Below are positions 1-11,205 of a DNA stretch of 64,000 nt, in pieces. A program made the position numbers and the translations under genes. The first letter of the stretch is position 1. Each line of letters begins with the position of its first letter. Under the pieces are notes generated by a model. It did no database searches. It worked only from the letters and a program-made list of their open reading frames with translations, and had not been told where the DNA came from. Origin of the DNA: Coleophoma eucalyptorum (Eukaryota; Ascomycota; Leotiomycetes; Helotiales; Dermateaceae); NCBI GenBank assembly GCA_026120035.1, contig JALRME010000003.1:1240001-1304000 (forward strand), in the 5' to 3' direction.

Positions 1-723
1 CATTACATTTCCTGGATATGTTAGGGCGCGATTGGAGGACTGTAGATCATCAACGGCCTGCAATTGCTGGTGTTGAGGAGCAGCTCTCAGTTCTCGTGGC
101 TCGTCAACGACTCCTGCCATAGGGACAGGACTAGCCACGACCGTTGAACTTGCTGTCGCAGTCTGCGCTGTACTTCCCAGGCTTGCAAGACTGGTTACAC
201 TTGCTGGACTTCTCTCAGCCTTCTCTTCGAGGGGTATTGGACTCGGAATTGTAATCGCGTTCGCGGCTGCTGACATTCCAGCACTCATGGTCGTGGTAGA
301 TACTGGCGCATCTTGTGGTTTACTCATCGCAGCTCCACCACCAGCCATTAAAGATGCCAGAGCTGTGTGTCCAGGATTTTCACTCATTGCCCGTCCCTCG
401 TTCTGCTTAACTTCTTCCCTCCTCCTCCTCTCGTCTTCTATTGCTGCTGCGCCTGTCAGAGGAGCTGCTGAGAAAGCAGGTGAAAAGTTCCCCCCAATTC
501 GAGGCGACTTCGCCGGAGGTGAGGCGCCCAGGCCGGCACTGGCGATCGAGCTCAAGTTCGATGGCGTCTGGGACAATTCTGATCGACCGCGTTTAAGGGA
601 TTTTAGTCGTGCCGCGTCGGATTCGAGCTGGTTGATTGCTATTGAGTTCGCTACGGCTGGGTCTGACAAAGTCGCATTGAAAAGAGGGGCGGAATTCGAC
701 ACCGTTCCTTGCTGCGATGCCAT
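1..723 (-). CDS. Unrecognised low-complexity protein, N-terminal part (gene runs off the left edge)
   Basis: An open frame on the minus strand begins with ATG at 723 (MASQQGTVSNSAPLF) and stays open for 241 codons to base 1, so the C-terminus lies outside the window. The visible part is rich in Ser, Ala and Pro. It has a basic patch (LKSLKRGRSE) near residue 45, an SPPAKSPRIGG stretch that could be phosphorylated, a short charged run (EDERRRREEVKQNE) near residue 100, and an Ala/Gly-rich segment (ASLMAGGGAAM). No folded domain, signal peptide or membrane segment is visible. The composition resembles the disordered N-terminus of a fungal transcriptional or chromatin regulator, but that is inference only and I cannot name the family. 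The coding call rests on the uninterrupted frame and the biased, non-random composition. An intron near the left edge cannot be excluded. Confidence 0.7.
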   Translation of the reverse strand, partial: MASQQGTVSNSAPLFNATLSDPAVANSIAINQLESDAARLKSLKRGRSELSQTPSNLSSIASAGLGASPPAKSPRIGGNFSPAFSAAPLTGAAAIEDERRRREEVKQNEGRAMSENPGHTALASLMAGGGAAMSKPQDAPVSTTTMSAGMSAAANAITIPSPIPLEEKAERSPASVTSLASLGSTAQTATASSTVVASPVPMAGVVDEPRELRAAPQHQQLQAVDDLQSSNRALTYPGNVM

Positions 724-3089
724 AAGGCTAGTTGCTAGGGATCGAGGTCGATGGCGGGGGTTTATAGAAATACAGAGTTATTTATCTGCTACAGTTATGT
801 TGCTCTCCTCTTAGGCCCTCAATATCATCTCGTGTGTTCGCGAGAAAACTGGGTGTGGCTGAGGGAAAGTTCAATTGCAGGTCGCAAGGCTGATGGTTCG
901 GGGAGCAGAATCTGAACAGGAATGAATTGGAGACGATAAAAGCTGACAATGAAGTATCGCACTGTGCGTTGCTGACGGAATTTCAATGCGATAAATTGAG
1001 ACGAAAGGATTGGTCTCTGCAACAATCCAAGGGCGAAAGTATTGTGTTATTGGCTTGACAGAAACAAAGATCCTGAGGCGTCGCTGAGCATCATACCTAC
1101 TCGGTAAGTGGCGGAAAGGTATTGTGAGTAGCGTGAGTAGCGGGCCTTGCTGTCAGTATCGGTGTTGAAGAGAGCGCGACAAAGAGGGAATCGCAGGTAT
1201 CTTGCAGAGGCGACAGCGATGATGGTGACAGAGGTTTGCAGAATTGGAAAGCAGAGACGCTGACAACGACAAGTCGGTCGGGTCTTTTCTTTCAGCCAGG
1301 AAACGAGGAAGGTAGGCGTGGTAGGCAAAGGTATTGGTAGCAGCAGTTGAGCGATGACACAGCCTCAACGAGAAAGTGGCTTTTCATGACCAGTCCCGTT
1401 GTGGACATGTAGGATAATCCGTACGAGAGGGAGTGGCGTGGAACGGAAGCTGGGTGTGTGTTCCTGTATGGGGGGTCTGGTCGGGTCGGAGGAAGGACAG
1501 TGGAGAGTGGGTGGTGACTGGGACGATGGGGCACGACTGACTGGCTGGGCACATTCGGCTACGGCAGCCACGATGCTTCTTACAGGAGAGAGGCACAGAG
1601 GGTGAGCGGCGGCCTACCGAATCCCTTCCAGAGTAGGTAAGCAGCGCTCGCTGCCTCATGGGCTTCATGGATCATGGAAGTCCAGGTGCGCCGCCATCAT
1701 CGTACGAGGTACAAGCATGGCAAATCTGGGTGCTGTCCTGCCCGAGAAGCAGTTATTGCTACAATGTACAATATAGTACCTTCCTTTCCTTACTGCTTCT
1801 GCCGTCCACTAATAGCATTTGACTCAGGACCGACCAAATCATCGATAGCACCTGAGCCGCACATCATTATTTGAAATCATGAGAACCATTTGCCTGTCTC
1901 CCCCTTCTCCTCCTTGCCTTTTCCTTGACCAGCGCAACTATTCTTACTCGTCACGCGTGGTTGAGCCAAGGTTGGCTGGTCGCTAGGGGTTGGACAGTCG
2001 ATCTTCTGTACGCCGTGGAGTGCGACAGGAGTTTGTTCTCAATGCGGACATGGTATCCTGGCAAGTTGCTCCAAAAGGGAACAGCTTATTTCTCCAGCGC
2101 GATGAGATAGGAATGGCGCCTGTTTGCTGGTGTGCTCAGCGCCACACAGATCCATTCGAGTCGTTGACTTTCTCCGGGCTCATTTCACCTGGTGCTGAAT
2201 TGGCATGCTCACAGTGATAATCGATTACTGCCTCACGATCCTTACAATTCCCTTGACGTCTTTTCTTGCATCTCATTTCTTGCCCCTCTGCCCCCTTGGC
2301 AAACTTAGACGCATGGTACGTCGCTATAATTGGCCCGTCAGACAGCCTCCACAAAAGCCACATCACAAGTTCTCAACTCAGCCACTGAAAGGCTGGTGAT
2401 CCGCGACCATGTTCCGTGTGCAGACATCAACCAATGATGCGGCGTCACAGCTCGCGACCCTCCTCACTCTCGCTCGGTGACGTCCTATGGTCATGGTCGA
2501 GAGGGGTTTGCCTTCATACCAGAGGCAGGTCTTCCTTGAGCTCAGCCTTAAAGAGTGCTTGATGACCTACGTAGTCGGCTATGCTGCTCGATCTCGAGAT
2601 CTGTGGAGCGGCCTCTCCGTAGTGCCAAGAAATCTGATCGATGGTGGACAAGGCATTGGCTGTCCACTCTCAAAATCCGGATTCTTGCGGTGGTGATACC
2701 GCTACAACGTAAGACATGCACACCCATGCTTCTGTACCTGAGAATCTAGATAGAAATGTTCTTAGTTCATGGCAGAATAAGGCACTTGTGTTTGTGGTGG
2801 GCAGGTGTTTGAGAGGGTTGGGTAAACAGCGAGGTCAAGCCATAAAGCGGGAACCATACAACTTTTTATTATGGTGCATTCGAAAAACTGACATCTAGTA
2901 CCCTGACGGCTTTACTAACTTCGGGCTGGGTTTAGCAAAACACCACATATAAGCCACATCTACGTTGAAGACCCAAAATTGAAGACCAAGAACTAGAGTG
3001 TTGTAAAATCGCCTTCTGAGCAAAGATGCAAGCCGCAGCAAGTGATTTGCCTATCTAAAACTCTAAACCTCATTATGCTGCAACCTCTG
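724..3089. other. Gene-free stretch upstream of the left-edge gene
   Basis: About 2.4 kb between the start codon of the minus-strand gene at 723 and the stop of the phosphatase gene at 3090. It contains only short, overlapping open frames without recognisable domains. The part next to 723 is probably promoter and 5' leader of the left-edge gene. I see no RNA gene, repeat array or transposon here. Confidence 0.5.
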
Positions 3090-3882
3090 TTATACTGGAC
3101 TTTCATTAACAGGTTCTCCGACTGACTTCTTTGCATCTTGAGCTGGAGGCCACACGTTGGCATAATCCTCTGGTGTCATTGGGAAGAACCCTTTAGGGCT
3201 TTTCCCAAGACCGCCGCCATTTGACTCCGTTAACTCCCACTCGACTAGCCTCCCGCCAAGCTCTTCATCGCCGTCACCAAAATCAAATACTCTGAAATCT
3301 GCATTCTCGTACTTCTTACTGCTCACCCCGCAGCGCAAGAAACCCGCATGCGAAACCACCGCAATGACTTTCTCGGGCCTTTCTCTCAGCCACTTTCTGC
3401 ACTCAATCCCTCGTTGAGTGAGGCCATCCCGTGAGAACTCGTACAGACCAGTCTTTGCGGGATATTTAGGATCTACTGTAGACCAGTCAAACTGGGGCCA
3501 TTCTTTGGCCATATCAGGTATTGGGGTTCCAGTATCACATGGTTTGGCCGAATTCTCTTGCCATTCAGGGCGAAGGATTACAGGAACACCACGGTCCATC
3601 AACCACCCAAGACCTTGCTGAGCAGTTTGTAGTGTTCTCCTCATGGGGCTAATGACGATAAGGTCTATCTGTTGGGCAAGTGGCAACTTGGTCTGAAGAT
3701 GTTGAGCAAGATTATCACACTGGGTTCGGAAGCCGAGCTCAGTCAGTGGAGGATCATGGAGTGTATAGTCTTGGGCGACATCTATATAACAGAATAAGCA
3801 ATGACTAGAAGAATTGACAATTTGGTCATCACGAACTGTGCAAGGCCTGGGCATGGCGGATCAGAATGAGTGTAGGGGCCAT
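3090..3882 (-). CDS. Histidine phosphatase (phosphoglycerate mutase-like) family protein
   Basis: Two exons on the minus strand: 3882-3837 and 3781-3090, with a 55-nt GT-AG intron at 3782-3836. The join restores the family N-terminus MAPTLILIRHAQALHNVAQD, which a single open frame does not give. The protein is about 245 aa. The first catalytic motif is LIRHA (His about residue 10; many family members have RHG), and the second catalytic His is in VVSHAGFLR near residue 160. ISPMRRTLQTA is the conserved region that follows the first motif. The fold is that of cofactor-independent acid/histidine phosphatases acting on small phosphorylated substrates through a phospho-His intermediate. The substrate cannot be told from sequence, and the length and motifs do not suggest glycolytic mutase. 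No signal peptide is seen, so it is probably cytosolic. It is transcribed divergently from the STK19-like gene. Confidence 0.88.
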
Positions 3883-4214
3883 ATCAGAAAAGCTTCGTAT
3901 TGTAGACAAAAAGTTATAAGTAAGAAGACATTAATTGAGGAAAGATAAAATCAACATGTTCTTGTGTGGTAAGTAGTAAAGGTAAACCAGGAAGACCTTG
4001 AGCATCTGTTTGTATAGGTAGTTACATAAGCAAGAAGCGATGGTAGTTACATAAGCAAGAAGCGATGACGAGCGATACCGGATAAGAAACTACTGCTCAA
4101 TACGGCTAGTTGCCTCTTACCCCAAATCGTCGTTAGGCAACCTTATTTATTTACACCTTCAACTGGTTATTGCAAAGCATATCTACATTCTACAGTTTTT
4201 TTTATAGAACGGAA
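3883..4214. promoter_or_regulatory. Divergent promoter region, phosphatase / STK19-like
   Basis: 332 bp between two divergent start codons (3882 minus, 4215 plus), so it must carry the 5' leaders and promoters of both genes. It holds a perfect 25-bp tandem duplication, listed separately. No clear TATA box is assigned. Confidence 0.5.
4017..4066. repeat. 25-bp perfect tandem duplication
   Basis: Two adjacent identical 25-bp copies (4017-4041 and 4042-4066), each containing TTACATAAGCAAGAAGCGAT. They lie in the divergent promoter between the phosphatase and STK19-like genes. The sequence is not a simple microsatellite, which points to a recent slippage or unequal-exchange event. Confidence 0.9.
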
Positions 4215-5408
4215 ATGAGTTTCAAGTTTTCAGCTGCACACTCAAGTAGAATCAGGAAACCAAGCAAACCACCGTCCTTCAAGAGATCCTCTGCAGCCTC
4301 ACCCTTCTCGTCTTTACCTCGTCGCAAACCGATTCGAAGATCATCTGCGAAACCTGACGCATCCGAAGCGGACGATGATGAAGGCTTCTTTGACGATCGA
4401 CTGGATGATGTGGGAATTTTACAGGCTCTTGCCACCGATATGAGCCTCCGCGATGTGCCCCAAGCAATAAAATACATAAAAGCGCGCATGTTTGATGTCA
4501 TACCAGATCGTGCTGCAGGGATGAGTTCCACACGGATTGCGGAGGTGCTCAACTTTCGAGCATCGCTACCCCCTATGGTAACAGTATCTCACATCCAGGC
4601 ATTATTGGACTCCCCAACAGCCGTTGAGAGAGAGATAGCTGAGTTGACAAGAGCTGGTGGAATCAGGAAGATTGTTGTGCCAGACAGAGGTGGCATAGGA
4701 GAGACTTTAGTTCTGATACATGATCTAGAGTCCATGATTCAGGCTAGTGCTCTGGAGCAGGATGTCAAAAGTCTCTTCTTGGGATTGTTGCACGAGGATC
4801 CTGGAGCAATGAAGATTGCTCGCTCAAAATTGTCTGCTGAAAATACAAAGGCCCTTATGCATGCTGGATTTCTCACCTCGTCTACCAATAGCTGGTCAGC
4901 AACGGATGTCTTTACCAGGCCCGAAGATGGATCTAGAGGTACGATGACATCTCTGAATAGCATCTCGAAGGCAGCATCTGGTTCTATGGCTGCGGTAGGT
5001 GGAGAAGGTGCCGTACATCTATCTGGAGGGAGTGGAGGTGGTGTCAAACCGCTTTCTGGTACCGGAGATTTCTCTCTGGCACTCCCAGCCACCGGGTCAT
5101 TGCTCAAGCTACTGTCAAGCGCAAGAACGCATTTACTATCGCTTCTGGGAAAGTCCAGGTTCAAAGAAGCTCCCGAGAGTTTGCTACGAGAGAGGTGGAA
5201 CGGCGGTATCGTGGCAGACGATGTAGCTAGTGCTGCACGGAAGAACAGAGGAGAATTTGCAGGTGTACCACCGGGGAAGACTCGCAAATGGAAACAATTC
5301 TACGGGATTAGTTTCGACTGGGTGCTCGGGGAATGTGTTGGTGCCGGACTAGTCGAAGTTTTTGATACAGGAAGTATTGGACGAGGCGTACGAGCAATAC
5401 AGCGGTGA
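4215..5408 (+). CDS. STK19: STK19-family winged-helix protein
   Basis: Single-exon gene of 397 aa. The start chosen is the ATG at 4215 (MSFKFSAAHSS), because the open frame upstream of it has no other ATG. Residues 1-60 are basic and disordered (RRKPIRRSSAKP), followed by an acidic patch (SEADDDEGFFDD). The conserved STK19 core follows, with features such as LDDVGILQALATDMSL, a segment around SHIQALLDSPTAVEREIAEL, and LTRAGGIRKIVVPDRG. A glycine/serine-rich linker (residues about 255-285) separates a second helical part ending in GRGVRAIQR. Mammalian STK19 was first called a kinase but is now described as a DNA-binding winged-helix protein acting in transcription-coupled repair. No kinase motifs are visible here, which fits that view. 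The nuclear role in this fungus is inferred from the family. Confidence 0.82.
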   Translation: MSFKFSAAHSSRIRKPSKPPSFKRSSAASPFSSLPRRKPIRRSSAKPDASEADDDEGFFDDRLDDVGILQALATDMSLRDVPQAIKYIKARMFDVIPDRAAGMSSTRIAEVLNFRASLPPMVTVSHIQALLDSPTAVEREIAELTRAGGIRKIVVPDRGGIGETLVLIHDLESMIQASALEQDVKSLFLGLLHEDPGAMKIARSKLSAENTKALMHAGFLTSSTNSWSATDVFTRPEDGSRGTMTSLNSISKAASGSMAAVGGEGAVHLSGGSGGGVKPLSGTGDFSLALPATGSLLKLLSSARTHLLSLLGKSRFKEAPESLLRERWNGGIVADDVASAARKNRGEFAGVPPGKTRKWKQFYGISFDWVLGECVGAGLVEVFDTGSIGRGVRAIQR

Positions 5409-7733
5409 CCTTGGGCACATACTTCACGCGAAGAATTCGCCTCGCAACTGACTTTTGACATGAATATGTGCTTTGCGCTGTGACACGACTGATGTATGAG
5501 ACGGAGGCGTTTTGTGTGCAGCGTGCAGTGCCCTAAGCGCCCGAGCTGCATGTATTCTGCACAGAATGCATATTGGGAGCCTGGAACGTGCTAAAGAACG
5601 ATGAAAGAACTGTGCTTCTTGCCAACGCCCAAAGAGAAGCAGCAAAAGCACGGCGAGTTAAATGAAGGATCTGGTGCTCCATGCTCCTAGAAGCTCTTCT
5701 GGACCTAGCCTGATCAGAATGCACCAATCCCATGGTCGGCCGGTATTGGTTTGCTGGAGCTTGTCCCGCGACCCGAGCCTGTCAAGGGTGTGACAGCAAC
5801 CTTTCGTCAACCTTTGTCCAGGGGTTGTCAATAATCACAAGGAAAATTGTTCTTGGAAGGATATTCATGATGTGCGGAATGCGTTGCTATCACACCCTAC
5901 AGCCAACACAGGCCGGCATATTGTGACGAGCCCCGCTAGATAGATGCAGTACTCCGTGCATGAAGTTTTTCCTCAATGATGCTCGTGCCTTCTCGAGGAC
6001 GTGCGACTGTTTCCTCCGCTTAAGCTCTCTGTCTGTGCCCGTCCCCAGTGCTTCAAATGCCATAACCTTTTATTCATCTGATGATCTGATCCCCAGCTGG
6101 CTGTTGTGGCTGATAGCGACCGAATCTGCCACACCTTACTCTGGCGGGAGTCGTTCTTGGGACCGACAGAGGGACTTCCGTACGTCGATAAGGAGAGGGG
6201 CCCTTTCTCAGGAAGGAACGCTAAGACCAAATTACATACTCCAAATTGGGCAATCGCCCGATCAATCGAGCTTCATTTACCAGTCCTCCCCAGATTCATG
6301 ACAGAAAGCCCAACCAACGGTCTTTTCGAGTTCTACTTTACTTGCCATCCGCAACGACGTTGCCAATCGCCGTCCGCACGTCTACTTCTGTGATCTTTAC
6401 ATGATCTAGCGATTGCCCTCAATTGTCGCATAGTACCTCTTATTCGTTCTCGGCATCGCACTTCAATTTAGGACCCTGGCTCTGTCATCTAATCCACAAT
6501 ATTCCCCTGCTTCGCGCATCGACCAGATTTCTCCTTCCCTCTGCCATAGACTACGCATCCTAGATCTCAAACCACGGTTCCTCTCCTTCATCGCCCATAA
6601 CGATCATCGCCGGTCGCATTCATTCCTTCTATCGATCTCAGCCGCTTCTGTCGACGCCTTTCACTACTTTCTTCCCTATATCGAGAGTGGGCGCATCTTT
6701 TTGTGACACGAATCTGCAACTGCCCATCGGCTTCCTACATCTCCAGCACCAGGGCACGTTTCCTATCGTCTTCTACAACACCAGCACGTCTGCCATATCC
6801 TTATTACCCTAATCTATACGTTTTGAACTGGATTTGGTTCTCTCCGACAGCTCCTTCCCTCCCATCGGACCCTGAATTTCACGCCACCTGCAACACATAT
6901 CCAGGTCCAACCTGGTTCGGTAACATTTCGCAACTGGTACATTACACGCGGCAGTCCTTTAGAGCATGAGCTATCGGTAGACACAGCCTACAACATTGAA
7001 CGAAGGGAACTTTGAGAGGATCGGATCCTGGGGGCATAGGTTGAGACGTACATTCAAATACCCTTGCACTCCCAGGTTACCAACGGCGGGCGGAGCGATA
7101 GTTCCTTCGAAAACTACAAAGGCTTTACGATACCACAACCGTTCTTACACAACGGCTGCAAAAAGCAAGAGTGCGGCAGTGGATTTTGAAGCTGCAAGAA
7201 AACCTCGCGTGTGACATTGGGGCTGTACACGATTCAAGTCCCGTTTTGTGAGTTTAAGCTTCTTATGTTTCGATCTCATTTACTTCAGCATGAAGATCAA
7301 ACTCCTACACCCTTTGATTGGCGTCTCTCTTTGACTCGCAAACTCCCCCTCATCTGCAAATCACTTGAATTTTTTGCTGCGAAGATCGACGCACTGACTC
7401 TTGTATAGCTTCAGCAGTATCGCACAAGTTCACTTTGCTTAGGCATAGTGACCTGCATGATATAGCGTTTCACATTTACCGGAACTACGGGTGGTAAACT
7501 ACTGTTATTGAAGCCAGCGTTTTAAGCTTTGTGATAGGATAGCAGTCTGTCATCCCTTGTTCTTTGGCCTCAATTGACGGCTTGATCAACCCCCGGAGTA
7601 TTTTATCGTTGATCTTGATGTTTCATGGAGCCTAGGTTACCTTGACTCTCCGTCTGACAGCTCCGCATTCAGTAACTGTATATTATCATTGTTGCCTACG
7701 ACATTTAATTCGAGTCGACAACGGGACTGCATC
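5409..7733. other. Intergenic region and long leader of the kinesin gene
   Basis: 2.3 kb between the STK19-like stop and the kinesin start. No convincing coding frame is present. From about 6300 to 7000 the plus strand is strongly pyrimidine-biased (many CT-rich runs), typical of the core promoter and 5' leader of a fungal gene. The kinesin mRNA therefore probably has a long 5' leader with several small upstream frames. No transcript evidence is available to place its start. Confidence 0.5.
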
Positions 7734-10700
7734 ATGGCTGCTGCTCTTCCACGGCCGTCACGGCCGGCTAATGGTCCTCCTACGTCGGCACTACCAGCTC
7801 TACCTACAACAAAAACTAGGAAGGTGACGGGAAATATTTCTCCCACGGATGGGAAAGCAGGAAGCAATCTCCCAAAAAGTGGTCTTCGAACTCCATCATC
7901 ATCCCATCTTACTACATCAACTACGCTACCGAAATTACGTACTACACCTGGCGTGAATGGTGCGCCCAAAACTTTAAGGAAAACTATTAGTATTAATGCC
8001 TTTCCACAGCCTCCTCGAGGCGGCGTGAGTGGACATGGGGTGAGGACGTCAAGTCTGCCTCCGAGTCCTCTAATCGGTAGCCTGGCTCCAGCAGTTGCAA
8101 CTCCAAGCACAGGCTTAAACAGAAAAAACTCTAGCACCACCAGTCCTATTACTCCGGCTCCCAAAACCAAGAAGCGTTCGAAGCCTCCCAGCGCCCACGC
8201 AAGTTACAGCTCTACGCCTAGTTTATTGAACGGTAGCGGTGATACCAGGTCAATATCAAGCGGGCAGGGTGCGCGTGGATCTGATGGCCTTCTAAGCTTG
8301 CCCTCACCGCCGCAAAGTCGCAGTTCCTCTGCTCAAGATTCATACTCAACTTCAGCAACGACGTTCGAAGATACTGGCGATGGAGTTAGGGGCAGAGATT
8401 CATCTGCGGACTTAGGCACTGATAAGCGTGTTTCCAAGGGCGAAGTAAAAGGAAACGTCCTCGTGAGCGTGCGTGTACGACCGGACGCTGGAAGCACCGG
8501 GGATCATTCCAAAAACGAGGGCGAGTGGATGGTAGATGGCAGGCGATCCTTGGTTGCTTATAAAGGCAAGGAGGGAGGGGACTACTTTTATGGTAACGTC
8601 TAGCTTGCTGGCTGGATTTCCTGCGCTAATACTTTCAGATAATGTTTTCGCAACACACGACAATAACGCCAAGGTGTACGACTCTTCTGCGAAGAGATTA
8701 GTTCGACGAGTAATGGAAGGCTATCATGGCACTGTCTTTGCCTATGGAATGACTGGTACGGGCAAGACGTTCTCGATGCAAGGCACCACGACATCTCCTG
8801 GTGTGATACCTCTGGCAATCACAGATATTTTTTCTTATATCCGCGAGACACCTTCGCGAGAGTTTCTACTGCGAGTTAGCTACCTGGAAATCTACAACGA
8901 AAAGATTCACGATCTGCTTAGTGCCACGCCTGGTGGTACTGGTCCTGGAGCAGCCCAACAGGAGGAGATCAAACTCCGCGAGGACAGCAAACGTGGTGTT
9001 TATGCTAGCCCGCTAAAGGAGGAGATCGTGCAAAGTCCTACACAATTATTGCGTGTTATTGCCAGAGGAGATAATGCAAGGAGGACTTCAAGCACTCAGT
9101 TCAACTCCAGGAGTTCACGCAGTCATGCTGTCGTGCAGATTGTCGTTGAAAGCCGAGAACGTATACCAGGTGGTGCAGCCATGGGGGATAATAAGCGCTC
9201 TGGACTACTTCCTGGTGGAGTGCGGGTGTCAACTCTCAGCTTGATCGATCTTGCAGGCTCTGAAAGGGCTGCGGAAAACAAAGAACGCCGAACAGAAGGC
9301 TCCCACATCAACAAGAGTTTGTTAACACTCGGAACAGTCATCGCTCGATTATCAGGGGACAAGGATAAAGACGGCAAGCCAACAGATAAGGACGGCAAGC
9401 ATCTACCGTATCGGGACAGCAAACTCACCAGACTATTGCAGGGTGCTCTCTCTGGAGACTCGCTGGTCAGTATCCTTTGCACGATCCAGATTGGATCGGC
9501 AAATAGTGCTGCGGCCGCCAATACCCATACTAATGAGACACTTAATACACTCAAGTTTGCAGCTCGAGCTAAAAACAATATCGTCAGCCATGCCAAGAAG
9601 GCCGAAGAAGCCCTGGGCCAAGGTGGAGAAGGTGGTGCAAGAGTTCTTCTTGAGCGTTATCGTATGGAAATACAAGACTTGAGAAGTCAGCTTGAAGGCA
9701 AAGCGAGGCTTGAAGACGATGCCGAGGAGAAGGAGCGAGAGAGGGAGGCTGAGATACGCCACGAAGAGCAAATGTTAGAGATGCATTTGGCACGTACGGC
9801 ATTGAAAGAGCGAATTGAGCACCTCAATCGGCTCATCCTAAGCTCAAAATCAACGGGTGTCAATACAAGTCGATCATATTCTTCTTTGAGTCAACATCCA
9901 AGACTCTCGACAGCACTATCCAATGGTCAGTTGAACTCGGGTCGCTCATCGATGGCCCCTTCAACAGCTACAGGCCGACGGTCCTTAGAACGATCGATTT
10001 CCTCTGGGTCGGTTTCTACTATAGGGCAGTTACCGCTCAGCCGTCGGATATCTACCGCGCAACTTTCCGGCGACCGACATTCGTTGGAAGATGATGACTC
10101 CATAGGAGAGTTCGCCGATGGCAATGCTTCTCTTGCGGCTCAAAATCGGGCCTTGCAAGCAGACCTTGCTGATAAAACTCGATATTGCCAGACTCTAGAG
10201 AAACGATTGCTTCAAGCCCGACGTTCGAGCCAGTCTCGAACTTCAGCCGGATTTTCAAGCCCCCATAAAGGAGCTATCATGGTCGGCGAAGACCATAGTG
10301 TCACAAATCTACTAAGGGAAAAGGATTCCGAAATAGCAGAACTTAAAGCCCGGCTCGACGATAAGGACCGTATGCTCACAGCACTTAGAAGCGCCGCTAG
10401 GTCGCGAGACACCGCTGAGCGAGGTGCCTTGTCCCCTGCCTTTACTCATCTGGCGGATGGGGCTCCTCCCACTCCAGTCTCTGCACGGACATCGCAACTT
10501 GCAGGCAATGGACCTCCCACACCCCTCATTGCTGATAACTCCATGCCACCTCTCGCGTCTCCCAAAACACGACAGCGAACGAAGAGCGTGGACGAGATGT
10601 CCAAAATCCTGGATGAGATGATCCAAGACCGTGTAGAAAGTGGAGAGCTGATTAAGGGCGTTCGCGGGAGTGTGCGCTTCCCAAGTGAGCGGAAGCTGGA

Positions 10701-10791
10701 TACGGCCAGTGAGCCAAATTTTGGCATGGTAGCACTTGCACCTGCCTTATCAACATCAGATGCACCTCTGGCTGCCGAGGCCAAGGTCTGA
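7734..10791 (+). CDS. kipA: Kinesin motor of the KipA/Kip2 (kinesin-7-like) group
   Basis: Two exons, 7734-8592 and 8639-10791, joined by a 46-nt GT-AG intron inside the motor domain; the splice rebuilds DYFYDNVFATHDNNAKVYD. The product is 1003 aa. Residues 1-240 are Ser/Pro/Thr-rich and basic, a likely microtubule-binding extension. The motor spans about 245-640: P-loop YGMTGTGKT near 322-330, switch I NSRSSRSHAV, switch II LIDLAGSERA, and the neck region LNTLKFAARAKNNI. A coiled-coil segment follows (RYRMEIQDLRSQLEG, EEKEREREAEIRHEEQM), then Ser-rich spacers and a second short coil (LLREKDSEIAELKARLDDKD). KipA/Kip2 kinesins travel to microtubule plus ends and help steer polarised hyphal growth; this role is taken from the family. 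The start at 7734 has an ATCATGG context and gives the family-like MAAALPRPSRP. Confidence 0.93.
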
Positions 10792-11181
10792 GGCGGAGGA
10801 GAACAAGATTTACGTTCTTTCTAGAGACCCTTCTAGGGTACTCATGGCGTTTGGGATTTTGCTTCAGTTTTCTTCTATACCCCAAGATAATTCTTTTCTC
10901 TTCTCGTGGTAGTAGAGGCCGCATCGTAGATGTGGACGGGGATGGTTATGATTAACCTTTGTAATGTTTATCGGCTTCGCTTTGGGAACAATTCAAAGGG
11001 GAAGATTCAGACGGGCGTTGTTTTTTCGGAGAGCGGGAACTTTCTGTGCGCGGCCCTTTCTTCTGATGCTCGATGGAGTGGTTGAAGTGATACCATGTTT
11101 TATTCTCTAGCTGCAGGGAACGCGGAAGGCAAGAAGTCAAGATTTATGTGATGGATGGATGGGATGAATAGAGAATGAATC

Positions 11182-11205
11182 GAGCAGAGCAGAGCAGAGC
11201 AGAGC
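11182..11205. repeat. GAGCA pentanucleotide microsatellite
   Basis: About 4.8 perfect copies of GAGCA in the region behind the kinesin gene. Confidence 0.9.

Noticed and set aside
1384..1668. 94-codon minus-strand frame upstream of the left-edge gene
   Set aside because: Overlaps several equally long frames, no motif, no intron-supported extension.
7215..7250. tRNA-like T-arm string (GATTCAAGTCCCG)
   Set aside because: No matching acceptor, D or anticodon arms could be drawn around it.
7248..7288. Possible leader intron of the kinesin gene (GTGAGT ... TTCAG)
   Set aside because: Only 41 nt, shorter than every intron inferred in the window, and no clear branch site.
7637..8170. 177-codon minus-strand frame over the kinesin N-terminus
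   Set aside because: Antisense to the Ser/Pro-rich kinesin extension and Gly/Val-rich for that reason.
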